Shown here one piece after another: positions 24,001 through 37,184 of a stretch of DNA of 64,000 nt. Position numbers and translations under genes: made by a program. How positions within the stretch are numbered: the stretch's first letter is position 1; every line of letters begins with the position of its first letter. Source of the DNA: Hydra vulgaris (Eukaryota > Cnidaria > Hydrozoa > Anthoathecata > Hydridae); NCBI RefSeq assembly GCF_038396675.1, contig NC_088931.1:39594501-39658500 (forward strand). The letters run 5' to 3'. Below the pieces are notes generated by a model, which searched no databases, was not told where the DNA came from, and was given only the letters and a program-made list of their open reading frames with translations.

Positions 24001-27000
24001 ATTATTATGTCCAGAGAACTTTTTATTATGTCCAAATTTTTATTATTATGTCCAGAGAAACAATAAGCAAAAATAAGATTAAAAACATTTTACTTTTACA
24101 TTTTACATATTTTTTAAAATTTAACTTTTGAAAATTAAAAAACAATATTCACTAAATTTTACTAAACATAATCATAACCTTAAACTAAAATCTAAACAAA
24201 AAACCATAATTTAAACCTTACAAAACACTTACTAAACATAAAATTAATGTTAAAATCAAATATAATATAAAAAATTTAAATTCATATCATGAAAAGGAAA
24301 TTAAAAGAAAAACTATTACAATCAATTTTTCAAAGTTAAAAAACTATTTCTAATATGACTTTATAGGCTAGCAAAAATTACTTAAAAAATGATTTTAGAT
24401 TCTAAACATAAATATTTTATGTTAGAATTACAAACAGAAAGATCAGATAGCGGCTGTTACCTCAACCAATGGAGATGCTGGAGAATATGTTTATGCTTAA
24501 GTCACTTGTTATTTCAATTTTTTCTATTATTTATTGAATTTTAAATATCAATTAGGTCTCCTTATTTTTAAGATGAAGTTGTAAGGCTAGAAAAAAAGTA
24601 CAACATGCAACCAAAATTGTTCATTGAGAAATTTGAAATATGAAGTTAAGTTATAATATTTTGGGTTTATACATCTTTTTAGCAAAAGAACGATAGGAGA
24701 TTTAATTAAAGTATAAAAGATTTAAAAAATTGAGAAAGCATAAGCAGATAAATTCAAACCTAAGGTATTTTATTTTAACAGAGGTAATTATTTCTAGCAC
24801 AAAAAAATAAATTCAGAGACATAAATTCTTATTCAATAGTTGTTTACAACAACTCTGTAATAGCAGAATAATTGAATATTTTCCAACCTATAATAAAATA
24901 CTAAAATATTTACAAAATATAATTGAATTTATTTCACTATTTGAATTTAGAACTCTAAATATTTGCTAAACAAAATATACATTCAAAAAAATAATTATTT
25001 ATGCATGGCAATGAGAAAGACCTAATTCATTTCTACTAATAACATTGAAATTGGAGTTATTTTAAAACTATATTCAATTGAACTCATTTTTAGGAGAAAT
25101 CTAATTTGCAATCTTTCAAAAGAAGAAATTGAGCATATTGCACTGTCAGCTTTACCATTATTGTTAATTGTAAATTTAAATTAACATTTTTTGCAATAAA
25201 CACCGAATCATTTACTAACTTTAACTTTTTCTGAATACTCAATGACAAGTTACTAACTTGAGTTAAGCCTTAATCAATTTAAATAACACAAACTATGTGA
25301 TTTTCTTCCAGATGTTTTTTTTAAAATAGCGTTATAGTAAATGTTATATTAACTGACTGAGATTCAAAATGTTCTTTATAAAATATGAATGTAAAGTTTA
25401 TATTTTGAAATTAAAAACCTAATCAATTTCTAATTGCTTTTGAACGCTTTCATTTTAGAAAAACCCAAATCTATTTGATTTACTTGCGAAATGTAATGGG
25501 AAAGTAAACTTTGAAGTTAATTCAATCAATAAAAGTTCTGTTTTTATTACTTCTAAATATGGCTGGATTTTTTGAAATTCTATATTTATTTTATAAAGCA
25601 AAGAAAAAAATCATTCAAATAATTGTTACAACACTTTAAAATAGAATATACATAAAATGTATTATAACTTCAAAACAAAGTGAAAAAGAATTAAAAAAAA
25701 AGTTTAAACATTCCATAAAAAGCATAATGATGATAAGATTAATTTAAAAGTAAGGCAAACTGGAAGCAGCTAAATATTTGACTTTTTCATAGTCTTATAC
25801 AAACTGTTTAAAAAAATACTTTTTTGCAGAGTTAAACAAAACCAACTAGTTTAAATAATATAAAAATCAGTGTAACAGCTTAAAAATTTTAATTTTAGGC
25901 ATTACTTCAGGTTTCCTGAAAAAGAATAAAACTTTATAATTTTGGGATGACTATTATGAGAACTTAATGATTTTTTAGAACAAATTAGAGTGAAATTTAA
26001 GATATTATTAGACAATATACAATGAAGTAAGAATTTTTTAAATTTAGGTTTAGGAACTATTTACCCTTTAAAGTAAATAACAAACAAAATGGAATTTAAA
26101 CAACTAGTCATATTTTTTTGCCTCCTCAAATTGTTTTGCTTTTTTGTTTTTCATCTTCATCTTTCAACCGGCATTTAGCTTCCAGGTCAACTTTGTAGTG
26201 TGAGTGAGCTAATTTAACTGATTGTATAAACAAGTTTGTTATGGGAACAAGGCTCAAATTAAGTGATTGCCAATTGCGATATACAAAAACGCTTCCGGGC
26301 TTTAAACTTTAAGCTTGATAAAACCGTAAACTCTTTATTACTTTACTCAATATTCAATAAAAAAATATTTATATTGCTCTTGAATTATGATACAAAATGC
26401 ATTATAAAATCATATTATTATTATTATTTATTATTTTTATTATTATTATAAATTATGATTTAAACTTTTAGATTTTGATTGATTTTATAAATCATCAGAT
26501 AAAACCAGAAAAATAAAACATGTAATAATAAAAAATAACTGCTAATCATAAGAGTTTAAAGGAATTTAGCAGTGATCAAATATTTTAAATCAAAGGAATC
26601 ACAAAAAAAGATATAAAATACTTTTATATCTTATTTAAATCTTAATATTTTCTTATAAATAAAATGCTTGCAACTCTTTGCAGGTATGTATATAAAATTA
26701 AAGACAGGGAGTCAATATATAAACACTAATTTAAACTATTTATAGTTATTTTAAAAGAAAACAAAAAAACTTTAATAACTTATTTTAAAATATATATATT
26801 TTTACTTTTATTTTTATTATCAATTAATTAATTTTTAATTTAAAACATTTAAATTCATCAATAAATAACTCCTCAAAGTTTCCCCCTAAACAAAAATTAA
26901 TTTTAATCTTTCATATAATACGCAAATAACTTTAGTATAACTTTTTATCGTTTGATTTTTAACCGTAAAAATTACCAAGCAAATTTTTTGGACCTTTAAT

Positions 27001-29836
27001 TTTTTTTTTTCTATAACTTTTTATTTATAATCCTTAAATTACCTGGTGTTTAAACAAACAATAATTTAAAATAAGTAAGTTTTGACTGTTATTATTAAGT
27101 AGTAAACTAATTATTATTTTTTCATTTATTTTTGCAATATGATAAATTGATTGTTTCATTAATAGTGTTCACAGTTTTTAATAAACTGAGAACTTGATGA
27201 CCAGAAATATTTTCAGATATCGCAATTAGTGATCACTTAATTCGTATCTTGGGGAATATTGAGTATGGATCCAAAACTTAATATGGTATCTTTTATAAAC
27301 CTCAAAGCCGAAAGTGTATTGGGATCAAGTGAAGTACCATATAACTGAATGTGTTTAATAATAAAAAACCTGTTCTCTGGGGCACTATTTCCATACAAAA
27401 GCGAAGGGATGTAATATTAGGAAACTTAGGCGAACCACTATTATTTAAAATTTTAGACGCAAAAGATTTGATTAGTGTATCAATATCAAAACTACACAAA
27501 AATTTTGAAATCACTGGAAGATTGGCAAGCCCAAAAGACTTGTTGTTTAAAGTTGTAGTTTATAAAATTAATTTTTTTTTTTTTAAATTTATATAAAACA
27601 TTTATTTATTTAAAAGATTTTTTTATATAATTAAATAATATAAATGTAAATTTATACAAGTTTCATTGATACTTTAATTGAAATCATTTATTTAACTAAA
27701 AATGTTTTGCTTATATAAAAAAAGTTAGTAGAGATAAATGTGTTGAAGTCATTTATTGTTAACGTAAATAAAAAACCATTTTTTTCAGCACATTTTTAAA
27801 ATGTTAAAAACCGTGGTCAAATCGTCAAAACAAAATATTATTTGCGTGGTCATAAAAATGCTTGTTTTTGCATGCCTGGCCAAGCCTGATTGATCTTTCA
27901 TTTTGCAAAATATTTATAATTCTGATTTATCTTTTGGTATTTTTAATAGTTGATTTAAAAGATGCGGTCATCAGAAGGAATTTTATGAAATATTTACAAA
28001 GATTTTTGGATTGTTCTAAAATCTGAGAACACATTCTTTTGAGTGTCAATATTCTTGTTGAATGCCTTTAAATAAATTGTGAAATAATTCTTGTTAGATC
28101 GTCTATTTCTGAACAGTAAGATCTTCAGGCAGCAGAATATTTAAAGAAAAAATTAACATCAATTAGGTAAAATTTATTGAATTCTGCATCAAAAAAGAAT
28201 TTTAAATGTTTATTTTCACATTCTTGCCCTTGTTTTCCTAATTTTAATAAGAAAAATATCTTTTTAAATTTCATTCTTTTAAATGGTTATTACAATTTCA
28301 ATATTTTGACCTGATTTCCTCAAAATGGTTATTTGAGGAAATCAGGTCAATATTGAAATTGTAATAAAAAACTCATTTTTCATATTTAAGAATTTCAAAT
28401 GTTAGTTCATTAACTTGTCATACAATTATATACATTTTCAGTTATGTACAGGAAAGATGCGTGATCACATTAAACTCTTGACTAGGCATATAATTTTTTT
28501 TTAAAAGCATGACCAAGGCTCTTTAGATAATTAAAAACATGTTGAAAAAAACTGACAACAGAAAAAAAATATATAAACAAGCTAAACTATTAAAAAAAAA
28601 AAAAAATTTTAATGAAAGAGAAAAAAAAAAAAAAAACTATAGCTCTAAATAAAAAATCAACTAATATAAAAATGAAAAACCAAAACTCTAATAAAAAATC
28701 ATTTTTAACTATGCTTATAATTACATTAAGGTTGAATAACATAAAACTTTGATCTTATTTAATGTTTTTATAATATTAAGTGAACTCTTTTAAATAATAA
28801 AAAAAAAACTTACATCTAATGATCATATAATTAAAAAAAACTTAATACAAATTATCAAAAAGTATTATATAAGTGAGTAAACTTTACTAAATAGCATTTT
28901 ATTTGTGAGCACATTATTTGTATGTGAGTACAAATAATAAGCCTTAAGTAATAGCAACAGCATTATAGTAGTGACAAAAGCAGTAGTAACGATGATTTCA
29001 GTTCTACCTTGGAATCAGACTTTTAAACATTTTATACACACACATATATGCATATATTTATAAAATTCTATTTAAAGTGTTTAGGGTAGTATAAAAATAA
29101 TCAAAAGTTTACAAAACAATAAAATAATTTATTGAAACACATTTGTTGTCATTGTTGTTTATATAACTATGAATATAAATTGTTTTAAAAAAATTACATT
29201 GATCATTAAAAAAATAGAGAAAAACTTTAAAATAAATAAAATTATATTTTATTTAATTTAAAGTTTTTTTCTTTTACTGGAATTGTAAAATTCAGTTAAA
29301 TGGGCTTGCTTAACTAAACATGTGTAAGTGAATAAAATATCAAATTGTTTGTTATTGGAAGATCAAACAAACACCATTGTTTAAGAAAATAAGAAGTTCA
29401 CCAAAATATTACAACATATAAAAAAAACAAACTGGAAGGACTCTAAACTATTTTGCAGCCTATAAATCAAGGAGTCATTCAATCGAAAGTTGTTGAAGTG
29501 AGACATTTTGAAAAAAACTCAAGTCAGACATTTCGAGAACTTTGCTGAACTGAGACATTCACCAAGTCAAACAACATATCTCTTAAGGGTTTTAATCTTG
29601 ATTTGGTTATCCTTAAATGTTAAAAGTTGTAAATATGATGTTACTCCATTTAGTCATTTGTAAAAATAATTTTTGGAAGTATTTTGGCAAGAAACTTAAA
29701 TAAGCATTTTGGCAAATAACTTAAAAAGTTTTTTCGGTTGAAAAAACATCAAACATCTTCAACTTCTTTGACTGCTTGTGATGCAAACTACTTAGCATAA
29801 AGCTCCTTTTTGCATAACTTTGTTTTATAACAAGAA

Positions 29837-29897
<61 letters not shown>

Positions 29898-30124
29898 CAC
29901 CAGGGCTTCCACTATTAAAACTGAGGCTAAAAGTAAGGATTTTAAGGAGATTGAAGGAGATATTTTCCTATATTTAAGGAGATTTGATCATGAACAACAA
30001 TTTTTTGAAAGAAAAAGTAAGGAGATTTAAGGAGAAAACCATTACATTAATAACAGAATCTTATTTTTTTCAATAAATTTTAAATATAAACAGAGAAATT
30101 ATCATAAGTTAATACATTACTTTT

Positions 30125-30207
<83 letters not shown>

Positions 30208-30816
30208 CATGTTAGTGCATTCTACAAACAGAGTGCTCAATGTTCTAAAAGAACAGAGCAATAAAATAAAAATATATATAGGTTTGTATAATATAAATAT
30301 ATTGTATTATATATAAATAAAAATATAGGTTTGCCAACTATTAAAGAACTATATAATTTTCTTTGTTATTAATCAGTATAACACAAGTCAACAATTTATG
30401 TTTTCTAAAATCTCTATGAAAATATGCATGTTTTAAGACCTAGGTTGACATACTTTTGAATATTTTTATTTTTGACAATATTAGGATTTTACTCCAAATA
30501 CTAAAGATTGAACCTAAATATCTTTACAACTTGACGTGATGGTGAAAAGTGAGTTGCACATTTGAAATCAAAATAAGAAATGCTATTAAAAAAAACAAAT
30601 TGTTTGCTCAGCACCAGAAAAAAATTTTTGTTGATGACCTATGTAATCTGTTCACTCTAATAAAGTTTCCTAGACTAAAAAAAAAAAAAAGTATATTTAA
30701 GAACTTTTAAGGAGGTTTTGTATGTATGTATATATGTATGTATGTATGTATGTATGCATGTATGCATGTATGTATGTATGTATGTATGTATGTATGTATG
30801 TATGTATGTATGTATG

Positions 30817-30847
<31 letters not shown>

Positions 30848-30976
30848 GTATGTATGTATGTATGTATGTATGTATGTATGTATGTATGTATGTATGTATG
30901 TATGTATGTATGTATGTATGTATGTATGTATGTATGTATGTATGTATGTATGTATGTATGTATGTATGTATGTATG

Positions 30977-31055
<79 letters not shown>

Positions 31056-31354
31056 CTAAGAACATTTAGACAAAATTTTAATTCTAAATTATTACTTTTA
31101 AATTTACTTTACTTTTAAAATTAAAGTGTTAAGAAAGAAACATATAATCTCACTTTAAGTTTTTCTTTGGCTGCACGATTCGGTTGAACTCTGCTTCCTT
31201 GAACATTTGATATAGATGCAAGAGGAACTCTTTTAGACTTTGATGTAATAGACTTATTATGTGCGTGTTTTTCGTCTTCTAACTTAGCTTTCTTTCCAAT
31301 GTTGTTTTTTAAATTAGCTAAAGTATTGGTGTCTTGGTATATTTGTATAGACAT
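18042..31354 (-). CDS. CCNA: Cyclin A (G2/mitotic-specific), multi-exon
   Basis: Exons on the minus strand: 31154-31354, 22462-22594, 22201-22355, 19670-19893, 19518-19593, 19234-19368, 18620-18733, 18283-18416, and a likely tiny last exon 18042-18054. All joins keep phase and use GT-AG sites; total about 394 residues, a usual cyclin A length. Residues 42-50 are RVPLASISN, a textbook destruction box. The cyclin fold starts near residue 164 ([15 protein letters not shown]) with the [12 protein letters not shown] signature at 183; [32 protein letters not shown] and a second cyclin fold ([33 protein letters not shown]) follow. It binds and activates CDK1/CDK2 for S phase and mitosis and is destroyed by [12 protein letters not shown] favours A/B type, and the N-terminal and C-terminal sequence favours A. 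The last exon and possible start upstream are uncertain. Confidence 0.92.
19473..19552 (-). repeat. 40-bp tandem duplication across a cyclin A 5' splice site
   Basis: Two adjacent 40-bp copies (19513-19552 and 19473-19512) differ at about five positions. Each contains the end of exon 5 plus the donor AAACAA|GTATGT. The first copy gives the normal exon end (DDTYTAKQ). Reading on into the second copy reaches a TGA after a few codons, because 40 is not a multiple of three. Confidence 0.9.
20745..20776. repeat. Short hairpin in cyclin A intron
   Basis: CCAATGTCAC and its reverse complement GTGACATTGG are separated by 12 bases. Ten perfect base pairs in an intron; function unknown. Confidence 0.6.
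20887..21174 (-). pseudogene. pogo/Tigger-like transposase N-terminal fragment
   Basis: A 95-residue frame beginning [20 protein letters not shown], followed by [15 protein letters not shown]. This start resembles the Psq-type helix-turn-helix that opens pogo/Tigger-like transposases. The rest of the frame degenerates and no DDE domain follows. It lies in a cyclin A intron, on the same strand as the host gene, and is probably a solitary transposon fragment. Assignment is by motif appearance only. Confidence 0.5.
23998..24060. repeat. Three-copy TTATTATGTCCAGAGAA-type tandem repeat
   Basis: Three imperfect copies of a unit containing TTATTATGTCCA within about 60 bases in cyclin A intron 1. 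Confidence 0.7.
28289..28365. repeat. Long fold-back (hairpin) repeat
   Basis: Arms of about 34 bases (left 28289-28324, right 28332-28365) are reverse complements apart from a 2-base indel, separated by about 7 bases. The stem includes TTTCCTCAAA paired with TTTGAGGAAA. It lies in cyclin A intron 1. Confidence 0.85.
29842..29891. repeat. (CA)n microsatellite
   Basis: About 24 uninterrupted CA units, flanked by short TA tracts. Confidence 0.95.
30125..30204. repeat. (TA)n microsatellite
   Basis: About 80 bases of nearly pure TA with one AAATA interruption. Confidence 0.95.
30718..31052. repeat. (TATG)n then (TA)n compound microsatellite
   Basis: About 260 bases of TATG (CATA on the other strand) units, with a few variant units near the left edge and one TAAG near 30845, pass directly into about 70 bases of TA. 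It lies about 100 bases from cyclin A exon 1. Open frames across it (YVCM, HTYI) are artefacts of the repeat. Confidence 0.95.
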
Positions 31355-33620
31355 TGTGATATAGTTTGTGTTTTCAAATAATTAGTTTCTGGAAAATTTA
31401 AAATAAGAAATGCAATTGACAAAACAAACCTAATCAAAAAAAGTTAGTAGAAAAAAATTTAGACCTTATGATTAATTGTCTCATTTTACCGTAACTAACC
31501 GAACTCTACAATGCAGGATACAAAATTTGAATGTTTCTCACTAAACGCGGCTCGGCCCAGGTAACTTTTCAACCAATTAAAAAATTTATTTACTTATCTA
31601 TATTCCTTCTACTTGTTTCTTTCATTTGTACTTATTATTTCTTTCATTTATAACTCATATACCTAAAACATGTCATTTAAACAGTAGAAGTTTAAAGTTT
31701 TTCATAAAAAAAGAAATAATCTACATAAATGACAGAAAAATTATAACGACAGCTAATGTTATAATTTGATATAATAAAAAATTTAAGAAGAAACGCAATA
31801 AATCCTTATTAACTGTTTTATACCTACATTTTGTTTCTTTTTCAACATTGCTTCGAATATTTTCAAGGTTTTAAAAGTATTCATTACACAATATATATTG
31901 AGAATTATGGTTGACTAATAATATGTATTTTTACAACGGTTTGTATATACTCTTATCGTATAACTATACTATATTCTATTTAATACAAAATATTTTAATG
32001 CTATATTGTCACTTGCCAATCTTGATAGATTTTTAAAAAGTTTAAACTACCGCTTAGAACCGCAATTTATCTATGTGAAATTTAATTTACGAAATTTTTC
32101 TACCAATCTTAATTTTTTTAGAAACGCGTGTGTTATCTAAATCCTTTTTAAATCCTTTAAAGCAATATACAAGTGTAATTCATAATTTGTCTAATAAAGT
32201 GTTTAAAATGTATTTATAATCCAACGTTAAATTAAGCCATGAATTTAATTGACTTTATTGATTATATTGGGTCCCGATCACCTGCTTGAAGTTTTTAGCA
32301 ATTATCTTAAGCCATTTTGGCGATTAGTGTTCTTTATTTTGTTACACATTGGTACCAAAGTCGAGCAAACGTTTTTTTGACGTTTTAAGTTTTATTGTTT
32401 ATTGTTTTTGTTTTTGTTAAAACGATGTTTACAATTAAGCATTCGTTTGGTATAAAACTATAACTTTTTAAAGATCAGTGATAACAGACGAGAAAGTGAT
32501 TTTGAGCTTTAAAAACACGAGATGCACTTTGTCGACACTAATTCCTTTTTCATCAATTATCATTTTTTTTTAATTATTATTTCTTTATCATAATTTTTAT
32601 TAATTATCATTAAGATTTACTAACTGGTAATTGACATCATTGTCATTAAAACTTTGATCAATCTAAAAATTATCAAATTTTGAAGAAAAAACTTATAAAA
32701 ATTTAGTGTCTCATTTTTTAAAGATGCTGAAATAAAATACTTGTTTAAACTATTTGCAATATCTAATTCATTTTTGTAATTAAACCTTTTTAGAATTCGC
32801 CTTCCCCCCCCCCCTCCCTCTTCTTATTTTATTTTTAGAATCACTCCTGTATGCATAAACACTTTTAGGGTTGTTCTTTGAGTTTTTCAAATCTTGAAAG
32901 ATTGCATTTTGTACCATAACTTATTTTTTAAGTTTATCATTGGAGGAAAAAATTTTGTTTATAAATTTTAATCCGTCATTTATAGTACCAGTACAAAAAG
33001 GTACACCAGACGTGCAAAATAGAAAACGTTGGGAGTATCTAAAGTAAAAATATTGAAAGCATCTAGATTTCCAAAAAATTAAAGATCATTCAAAAAAATT
33101 TTTTATAACTACTTAGATAAGTTTTGTAAACCTAGGTTCCAAATTTTCAATAACATTATTATTCATAGAATTTCTCTGAAAGTGTGTCGTTTCAACTTTT
33201 TTGAAACTTTAATCTCTACCTTGACACACTATGAGTTTAATCTGGTACAATTAATAGGGAGAATTTTTATGAAATTCTTTGTATCAAAACAGGTATCATA
33301 AAGGAATTTAGGAAACATTATTATTCTACAAGCTTACCAATTTTCTCTTAAACCTTTCCTTCATAAATAGTATTCATATTTACAATATGTTCACTTTTTT
33401 TTTAAATTAAATATTTAAAAAAAAGTTTGTTTTAATCATAAAAGTAGTCACGTAAATCTTAGGTTTTCATGGTTCTTATATTACGTTGTGAAAGTTAATA
33501 AACATTTTTACAAACCTTTAAACAAAATGAATTTATTTGTTTGTGGCCTAGCATTTGTGTTTGTCTTTTAAAATTATAGTGTATGCAGTGGCGCTGCAAC
33601 GCATACAATAGCCCGTTGAC
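31355..33620. other. Upstream region of cyclin A and AT-rich spacer
   Basis: About 35 bases before the cyclin A start codon there is an acceptor-like AAATTTTCCAG on the minus strand, consistent with a 5'UTR intron or with spliced-leader addition as known in Hydra. A short poly-C tract lies near 32805. No other gene recognised. Confidence 0.5.
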
Positions 33621-33622
33621 AA

Positions 33623-34423
33623 AACTCATTCATTTAACAACTTTTCTGCAATTTCTGCAACCTTCTAATAAACTCGATAGCCTTTAATCCTATTATAGAT
33701 TCAGTTGCCATCTGTACTCTGTCTACCCTATCGCGACCAACTGTACGGCTGTGTATACAGAGCAAATCTCATATTAAAATAAACGCAACATAACTTTAAA
33801 AAAGTTTGGGTATAGTGAAGATCTTCTAAGATATTAGAGGTTTCAATATCAAGTTCATATAAAGACAAAAAAAGAAAAAAGCTAATAACATCGGGTATAG
33901 ATTGTCATCAGATTATACCAGTGCTTGAATAACAAGATCAGAATAGGTTATCTTTAATTTTATTTGCAGTAGCAATTTTTAAGCTACAAGCGTAATTAAC
34001 ACTTTAAAAACCTTTTTTGACAATTTTTTTTATTATTAAGGTGCTCCAAGAAGTCCTTTCGGTCTTATCACAGAGCACCGTGGGTGAGCATTTAACTAGG
34101 AAGTTCACGCCACCTTCCTTACCAATGTAGTTTATCCAGCTTAAAACCTAGGGTTTCTTGGTTCTACACATGAACTCTAACCACTGCACCACGGCCACTA
34201 AACTTGGTAAAAACATCATATGAAGTAGAAATTAATCCTACTTTATTTTTAAACATTTTTTTTAATAACAGTTTATTTCGCCTTTTAATAGTATACACAA
34301 TGTACATAACTCATCCATTTAACAGTTGTTCTGCAATTTCTGAAACCCTTTAATAAACTCTATAGCCCTCAATCCTACTATTGACTCGGCGGCCATCTTG
34401 ATTATGTCTATCCTATTGCGACG
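33623..34423. repeat. Pair of diverged direct repeats flanking a SINE
   Basis: Segments 33623-33738 and 34307-34423 share ACTCAT-CATTTAAC, TTCTGCAATTTCTG, AATAAACTC-ATAGCC and a CTA-CCTAT-GCGAC end. Shorter copies of the first half recur at 34439-34498 and about 34645-34697. The SINE at 34040-34202 lies between the first two copies. Confidence 0.75.
34040..34202 (-). repeat. tRNA-derived SINE
   Basis: Minus strand begins TAGTGGCCGTGGTGCAGTGG then TTAGAGTTC, a clear tRNA A box, with a B-box-like CTAGGTTTTAAGCTGG about 40 bases on. The body ends CGGTGCTCTGTGATAAGACC and GGACTTCTTGGAGCACCTTA, followed by an A-rich tail. The same tail recurs at 41130-41175. Confidence 0.75.
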
Positions 34424-34440
34424 CATAACAGTATAAGAAA

Positions 34441-34880
<440 letters not shown>

Positions 34881-35151
34881 ACACCGGGATTGCTATTGGG
34901 AATTAATTTAGACTTGTTGTTGCATAAGATGTTTTTTAACGTTGGTGGTATAGTAAAAATTATTCAGGTGTTTATGGTTTAAGTTCTTTTCTAAGTTTTG
35001 GACCTATTCTTGGGAGCCATGGAAGTTTAACTGTATATTTACATGTTTCTGTTTTACTATAATTTATTTTAGAAAGGTTGATTTTTTTCTAAATATAGTT
35101 CTTAGCAGTTGTTTCAAGCTTTAATCTATCGTGTCCATTTTCTGCAAAACT

Positions 35152-35411
35152 GTATGTATGTATGTATGTATGTATGTATGTATGTATGTATGTATGTATG
35201 TATGTATGTATGTATGTATGTATGTATGTATGTATGTATGTATGTATGTATGTATGTATGTATGTATGTATGTATGTATGTATGTATGTATGTATGTATG
35301 TATGTATGTATGTATGTATGTATGTATGTATGTATGTATGTATGTATGTATGTATGTATGTATGTATGTATGTATGTGTGTTTGTATGAGTATGTATGCA
35401 TGCATGCATGT
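35152..35411. repeat. (TATG)n microsatellite
   Basis: About 260 bases of almost perfect TATG units, degrading at the right end into GTGTGTTTGTATGAG and CATG units. Frames across it are artefacts. Confidence 0.95.
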
Positions 35412-35414
35412 ATG

Positions 35415-35650
35415 AATACATAGGCCAGTTGCTTTATTATACAAAATATTAAAAAGATTTCCAGTAAATGGAACAAGTAATAGTTTTTTGTTACGACAAG
35501 AAAGAAAATATGAAGTAACACTAGCTTCCATGCAACCCCTTGAATGAAATGCTTTACATGCATTACGAACTAACTTTACAGCACCGCTTTCTTTGCTAAT
35601 AAAAGCAAAAACATTCTCATTTACCTTGTAACGGAATTTTTCATAAGAAT
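35415..35650 (-). pseudogene. Degenerate transposon-type ORF fragment
   Basis: Reading leftwards, pieces such as NACKAFHSRGC and EASVTSYFLSCRNKK, then LVPFTGNLFNILYNKATGL, resemble a protein segment (with a F-GNRFN-LF motif) that I associate with repetitive elements in invertebrate genomes, family unnamed. It is broken and runs into the TATG tract. Low certainty; it may be coincidental. Confidence 0.3.
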
Positions 35651-36056
35651 TTGAAACTTTTCAGATGCAAAATTAGCATATGGAGTTTTCAGAAAAATTA
35701 CTCATATCCTTTATATTGTCTTTGGCATTTGAAGAAAGTAAATCCAAATTTTATTAATTGCCAAAATGTGTGAAAATGAATTTTATTCACGTTGTTATCC
35801 CATTTTTAACGCACCTAAATGTTTTTACTTAAAAACAATGTTAGTTTATAAATTTATTTTTTTTAGTATGAAATCTGTTTTTTGCGATAAAAAATGTGTC
35901 TTTTGCGATATTTAATAAAATGACTGTAACAAAAATTTGAATAATGCAATAAGTTTTAGAAGAAATATTAAGTAAGAAGTAACTGCTGATGTTGTTAAGG
36001 TGTTATTATAAAAGTTTGAAAAACTTGTAATTTTGATTTGTCAATGTTGTCTTGAT
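35651..36056. other. AT-rich spacer
   Basis: No coding sequence or repeat structure recognised. Confidence 0.4.
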
Positions 36057-36900
36057 TTAATGGGAAGAGTCCAGTGTTTTCAAAACTAGTAATATTTTGA
36101 GTACGACTGTTACCATTGTTGCTTTTATACAATTGTGCAAGGAGACTTGTGAAACTTTTTTTGGCAAATTGCTGAAACCACTTTCAGCATAAAGTTTTCT
36201 TAAAATATCACTCCACACATCTAAGACATAGAAAAATACACTAACATCAAGTGGCTGCAGAATGTGAGATGAATGGGCTGGAATGCAAATTAGTGTTAAA
36301 TTGTTTTCTTTACACTTTAATGCTACTCTTGATGATAGGTGTGTACTGTGGCCATCCAAAAGTAAAATATGTAGACCACCAATTTTAAAAAACATTTCAT
36401 TGAGCCACTGTAAAAATTGACTACATTCCATCCAACCAAATGGCGACGGTGATGTTGTGTAAAGTGTGTTTGGTGGACCTCCCTTAATCCAATCATCATA
36501 GAGTCAATTCTCAAAAGAAATCCGTTGGCATTATCAAAATTAAGAACAATGTAGTTTTTGTTATTTTTTCAATGGTGACTTTGTCACCATTGAAACCAGT
36601 GTCATCACAATTCCATAAATGCATGGCTTAACTAAAACCTATTTTTGCCAAATCAAAATGTTTTTTGCATACATCAATATTATAGGTAATAATTTCTGGT
36701 GTGCATGACCCTGCTATCGAATATGCATTGTTTGTAGCTGTTCTTTCGCTTATTTCTGAGTGCCATCGACTCATAAATCCTTCGTACCATTCGCAACCAG
36801 GCGTTCCATTTTTGAACAAGTACGCTTTATCATTTTTAACTAAATAGACAAAATTAGTCCTAACCCAATTCCATTAGTCGATTTATGTGCTAATCTCTAT
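36057..36900 (-). pseudogene. pogo/Tigger-like (DDE_1) transposase remnant 1
   Basis: Leftward frames contain GCEWYEGFMSRW and SEISERTAT (36700-36800, end of the CENP-B-type DNA-binding domain) and, after frameshifts, GLHILLLDGHSTHLS near 36320-36380 and IPAHSSHILQPLDVSVF near 36230-36290. The LLLDGHSTH and HILQPLDVSVF motifs are characteristic of the DDE_1 catalytic domain of pogo/Tigger transposases. The part between is damaged, and no terminal repeats were located. A second copy of the LLDGHSTH-coding stretch lies at 37185-37218. Confidence 0.8.
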
Positions 36901-36964
36901 TATATCAATTGATGTATGTAGATTCCGCTGCGTCTATACTTATACATCCCAGTTTGCCAATACC

Positions 36965-37027
36965 CTATAAATTCGAGTCAGCGAAGCTGAACTATTTCTT
37001 CAACTTCACATCACAAGACAATAAATT

Positions 37028-37073
<46 letters not shown>

Positions 37074-37168
37074 TATACATATATATATGTATATACATAC
37101 ATATATATCAAATTTATTGTCTTGTGATGTGAAGTTAAAGAAATAGCTTAACTCCGCTAACTCGGTAT
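36965..37168. mobile_element. Fold-back element with (TA)n centre
   Basis: Inverted arms of about 65 bases: left 36971-37030 contains CAACTTCACATCACAAGACA then ATAAATTTGA, and the right arm is its reverse complement to about 37168. The outer parts of the arms are more diverged than the inner parts. The loop is a TA-rich tract of about 80 bases. Target duplication not identified. Probably a MITE. Confidence 0.75.
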
Positions 37169-37184
37169 CCGCTACAGTTAATTA

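Larger units (their letters stand above)
22595..31153 (-). other. Cyclin A intron 1, about 8.6 kb
   Basis: Bounded by donor GTGAGA after 31154 and acceptor TTTATTTAG before 22594. Strongly AT-rich. It contains short tandem repeats near 24000-24060, a fold-back at 28289-28365, a CA tract, TA tracts and a large TATG tract. No additional exon or foreign gene was recognised; short frames at 23876, 26263, 27302/27351 have no recognisable features. Confidence 0.75.

Noticed and set aside
27302-27596. Overlapping frames on both strands in cyclin A intron 1
   Set aside because: No recognisable motif, no splice or start context.
29902-30030. CAGGGCTTCCAC start with TAAGGAGATT repeats, possible hAT-type terminus
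   Set aside because: No matching inverted end or target duplication could be found.
30697-31118. Several 70-130-residue frames of HTYI, YVCM and YIYI patterns, also at 34442-34884 and 35089-35563
   Set aside because: Translation of TATG and TA microsatellites; no gene.
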